A stretch of 64,000 nt of DNA, taken from assembly GCF_937958065.1 (NCBI RefSeq), contig NZ_CALFXI010000074.1, positions 1 through 64,000 on the forward strand, read 5' to 3'. The DNA comes from an uncultured Steroidobacter sp. (GTDB taxonomy: Bacteria; Pseudomonadota; Gammaproteobacteria; Steroidobacterales; Steroidobacteraceae). This document shows positions 61,656 through 64,000 of this stretch, one piece after another. How positions within the stretch are numbered: the first letter of the stretch is position 1; every line of letters starts with the position of its first letter. A program made the translations under genes and the position numbers. The notes under the pieces were generated by a model that worked only from the letters and a program-made list of their open reading frames with translations, did not search any database and was not told the DNA's origin.

Positions 61656-62731
61656 TGGATCAAGCACTCAGCCAGCTGTGCGAGACCGTGCGCGCCGCCT
61701 CGGAGGCGCACACGCCGCTGCTCATTCGAGCGGGCGGCACCAAAGACTTCTATGGGAATGCGTCCTCGGGCACCGTCCTCGATCCGCGCAGCGTCGCGGG
61801 TATCGTCGACTACGAGCCAACGGAGCTGGTCATCACTGCGAGGGCCGGCACTTCGCTCGCCGAGCTGGAGCAATTGTTGGCCGAGAACGGACAGCTGCTC
61901 GCGTTCGAACCGCCGCACTTCGGCGCCAACGCGACCATCGGCGGTTGTATCGCGGCCGGCCTGGCCGGCCCTCGGCGCGTTTCTTTCGGGCCGACTTATG
62001 GCGGCGTCCGTGATTTCGTGCTCGGCGCAAAGCTGATCGACGGTCGCGGTCAATTACTGACCTTCGGCGGCACGGTCATGAAGAACGTCGCCGGCTACGA
62101 CGTCTCGCGAGTGCTCGCCGGTTCGATGGGCATTCTCGGCGTGATCGCCGAAGTGTCGATCAAGGTGCTGCCGCGTCCGATGTCACATCACACGCTGCGC
62201 TTCGAAATGACCGCAGACACCGCCATCTCCAAACTCAACGAGTGGGCGGGACGGCCGCTGCCGCTGTCGGCGTCGGCGTGGCATGAAGGCACGCTGTATT
62301 TGCGCCTGGCCGGCGCATCCGCCGCGGTGAGAGCTGCGCGTCATCAGCTCGGCGGCGAGGACTTCGACAACGAGCAAGCGGACGCTTTCTGGATCGGCAT
62401 TCGCGAGCAGACGCATCCGTTCTTTGCCGACAACGCGCCGCTGTGGCGAATGTCAGTGCCTTCGACCGCCCCTGCCCTGTCCATCGGCGAGCCGCAGTTG
62501 ATCGAATGGAACGGCGCGCTACGATGGCTGCGCACCGCTCGGCCTGCCGAACAGGTGCGAGAGTGCGCGACACGAGCCGGCGGTCATGCGACTCTGTTTC
62601 GAAATGGCGATCGCTCGGCGGGTGCGTTCACACCGCTGCCGGCACCGCTCGCAGCAATCCATCGACGGCTGAAAGCGCAGTTCGATCCGCTCAACCTGTT
62701 CAATCGCGGCCGGCTCTACCTCGATCTCTGA
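61655..62731 (+). CDS. glcE: glycolate oxidase subunit GlcE
   Basis: A 358-residue FAD-binding subunit: LLIRAGGTKDFYGNASSGTV, FGANATIGGCIAAGLAGPRR, LTFGGTVMKNVAGYDVSRVL and the C-terminal FDPLNLFNRGRLYLDL. Shorter than GlcD, as is typical for GlcE. Translationally coupled to glcD (ATG overlaps TGA) and followed 13 nt later by glcF. Confidence 0.95.
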   Translation: MDQALSQLCETVRAASEAHTPLLIRAGGTKDFYGNASSGTVLDPRSVAGIVDYEPTELVITARAGTSLAELEQLLAENGQLLAFEPPHFGANATIGGCIAAGLAGPRRVSFGPTYGGVRDFVLGAKLIDGRGQLLTFGGTVMKNVAGYDVSRVLAGSMGILGVIAEVSIKVLPRPMSHHTLRFEMTADTAISKLNEWAGRPLPLSASAWHEGTLYLRLAGASAAVRAARHQLGGEDFDNEQADAFWIGIREQTHPFFADNAPLWRMSVPSTAPALSIGEPQLIEWNGALRWLRTARPAEQVRECATRAGGHATLFRNGDRSAGAFTPLPAPLAAIHRRLKAQFDPLNLFNRGRLYLDL

Positions 62732-62744
62732 CGTCGCCTCGACC

Positions 62745-63962
62745 ATGAGAACGCAACTCGCCGAGTTCATCAAAGACACGCCCGAAGGCAAGCAAGCCGA
62801 GGAGATCGTGCGCCGCTGCGTGCATTGTGGCTTTTGCACGGCGACCTGCCCCACCTATCAACTGCTCGGCGATGAGCTGGATGGACCCCGCGGCCGCATC
62901 TACTTGATGAAGCAAGTGCTCGAAGGCGCCGAGCCCACCCGCAGCACCCAACTTCATCTGGATCGCTGCCTCACCTGCCGCGCTTGCGAGACGACCTGTC
63001 CTTCGGGAGTGCAATACGGCCGGCTGGTGGACATCGGACGCGCCATCGTCGAGAAAAAGATCGAGCGTCCGTTTGCGGAACGAGTTGCGCGCTCGGCGCT
63101 GAAACATGGCCTGACGAGCAAGCTGTTCGGGCCCGCGATGCGCACCGGCCAGGCAGTACGAGCGTTGCTGCCCGAATCGATTCGCGGCAAGGTTCCGCAA
63201 CGACGCGCCCCTGGCGCGTGGCCGCAACGCTCGCACGCTCGCAAGATGTTGCTGCCGCTTGGCTGTGTGCAGCCGTCCATGTCACCCGGCATCGACGCCG
63301 CGACTGCCCGCGTGCTGGATGCACTCGACATCGAGGTGATCACGCCGCCGGCAAGCTGTTGTGGCGCGATCAAACATCATTTGAATGATCACGACGCGGC
63401 GTCGATCGAAGTCCGGCACAACATCGACGCATGGTGGCCGCACGTCGAAGCCGGCGCCGAGGCGATCGTGATGAATGCATCCGGCTGTGGCGCGATGGTC
63501 AAGGAATATGCGCACCTGTTGCGCAACGATCCGACATACGCGGAAAAAGCCACGCGCATCGTTGCTCTCACGAAAGATCTCGCTGAGCTGCTGCCTCCAC
63601 ATGCCGACAAGCTGACCAGCAAGCTCCGCCAGCAACCGGCCGAACGCGTCGTGTTTCATCCGCCGTGCACTCTGCAGCACGGACAGAAGATTCGCGGCGT
63701 CGTGGAGCAGCTACTCAGTGCGTTGGGCGCAGAAGTACTACCGCTCGCCGAGAGCCACCTGTGTTGCGGCTCGGCCGGCACCTACTCCATTCTGCAACCC
63801 GAGCTGAGCAAACAACTGCGCGAGCGCAAGCTCGAAGCGCTGCATGCCGAGCAGCCCGATGTGATCCTCTCGGCCAACATCGGCTGCATCACTCATCTCG
63901 CGAACGGCGCGCGGGCGCCGGTGCGCCACTGGATCGAGTGGCTCGACGCCCGCCTCGCCTGA
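62745..63962 (+). CDS. glcF: glycolate oxidase iron-sulfur subunit GlcF
   Basis: A 405-residue protein with two [4Fe-4S] motifs, CVHCGFCTATCPTYQ (about 25-39) and CLTCRACETTCPSG (about 75-88). Two CCG domains follow: SCCGAIKHHLN and LCCGSAGTYSILQPEL. It passes electrons from GlcDE to the quinone pool. Length and motifs are those of a complete GlcF. It completes the glcDEF operon; malate synthase and glcC are not in this window. Confidence 0.95.
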   Translation: MRTQLAEFIKDTPEGKQAEEIVRRCVHCGFCTATCPTYQLLGDELDGPRGRIYLMKQVLEGAEPTRSTQLHLDRCLTCRACETTCPSGVQYGRLVDIGRAIVEKKIERPFAERVARSALKHGLTSKLFGPAMRTGQAVRALLPESIRGKVPQRRAPGAWPQRSHARKMLLPLGCVQPSMSPGIDAATARVLDALDIEVITPPASCCGAIKHHLNDHDAASIEVRHNIDAWWPHVEAGAEAIVMNASGCGAMVKEYAHLLRNDPTYAEKATRIVALTKDLAELLPPHADKLTSKLRQQPAERVVFHPPCTLQHGQKIRGVVEQLLSALGAEVLPLAESHLCCGSAGTYSILQPELSKQLRERKLEALHAEQPDVILSANIGCITHLANGARAPVRHWIEWLDARLA

Positions 63963-64000
63963 TTTGTCAGCCGGCCGCCTTCAACTCGCGCCGGCGCTTG

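Overview
The window is high-GC proteobacterial chromosome. Four TonB-dependent outer-membrane receptors, a FecI/FecR surface-signalling pair, a DUF1552/DUF1592 secreted-protein operon and a glcDEF locus together suggest an environmental gammaproteobacterium of the Steroidobacter/Nevskiales kind. That placement is inferred from gene content, not from a marker gene. No rRNA, tRNA or CRISPR array was seen.

Region 1 (1-6.3 kb): a decayed P4-type tyrosine integrase, then on the minus strand a 1318-residue CheB-CheR-PAS-HWE histidine kinase overlapping a receiver-only response regulator. A short relic matching the integrase 5' end recurs on the far side of this pair.

Region 2 (6.3-13.1 kb): a chromosomal integron. 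The integrase gene is a pseudogene (N-terminus joined to C-terminus, catalytic core lost, plus a frameshift). It diverges from an array of 13 small ORFs separated by 12 attC-like sites (RYYYAAC...GTTRRRY cores, 60-90 bp, imperfect inverted repeats), one collapsed to 19 bp and one truncated at the array end. Cassette products include an XRE regulator, a VOC-fold protein, a TIMP/netrin-like secreted protein, several small membrane proteins and a SymE-like toxin on the opposite strand. Most are unrecognised.

Region 3 (13.4-29.3 kb): a minus-strand run comprising a FecI-like sigma factor, FecR, an STN-bearing TonB receptor, and then a tightly coupled six-gene operon. That operon encodes a TonB receptor, an NHL-repeat protein, an unknown secreted protein, a DUF1587-1585 protein with CxxCH, a DUF1552 protein and a COG4315-repeat protein. 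A 28-nt element with fixed spacing occurs four times upstream of the sigma gene and both receptors, and is a candidate regulon promoter. A class A beta-lactamase-like gene diverges from the sigma gene.

Region 4 (29.5-42 kb): an alpha/beta hydrolase with a divergent CGNR regulator; a haem-copper oxidase operon (subunit II, fused I+III, small membrane protein) next to a DUF2231 protein, a CopD/HemJ-like protein and an FdhF/YdeP molybdoenzyme; a kinase-fold protein; a SnoaL-like protein; and a LysR regulator with an aldo/keto reductase.

Region 5 (42-49.9 kb): a probable phosphonate or phosphoester uptake regulon: a LamG-metallophosphoesterase, a TonB receptor, a PhnR-like GntR/UTRA regulator, a DUF5690 transporter and a PhnZ-like HD oxygenase. 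Two identical 16-nt operator-like sites and a third related site lie in front of the receptor, the transporter and the phnZ-like gene.

Region 6 (49.8-64 kb): an HtrA-like protease divergent from a homologue that has lost the whole catalytic triad, followed by a LuxR regulator; a TonB receptor divergent from a FadR-type GntR regulator with a cluster of TTGG/CCAA operators; a GAF-PAS hybrid histidine kinase; a LysR-HTH-only protein; a Dabb protein; and a complete glcDEF glycolate oxidase operon.
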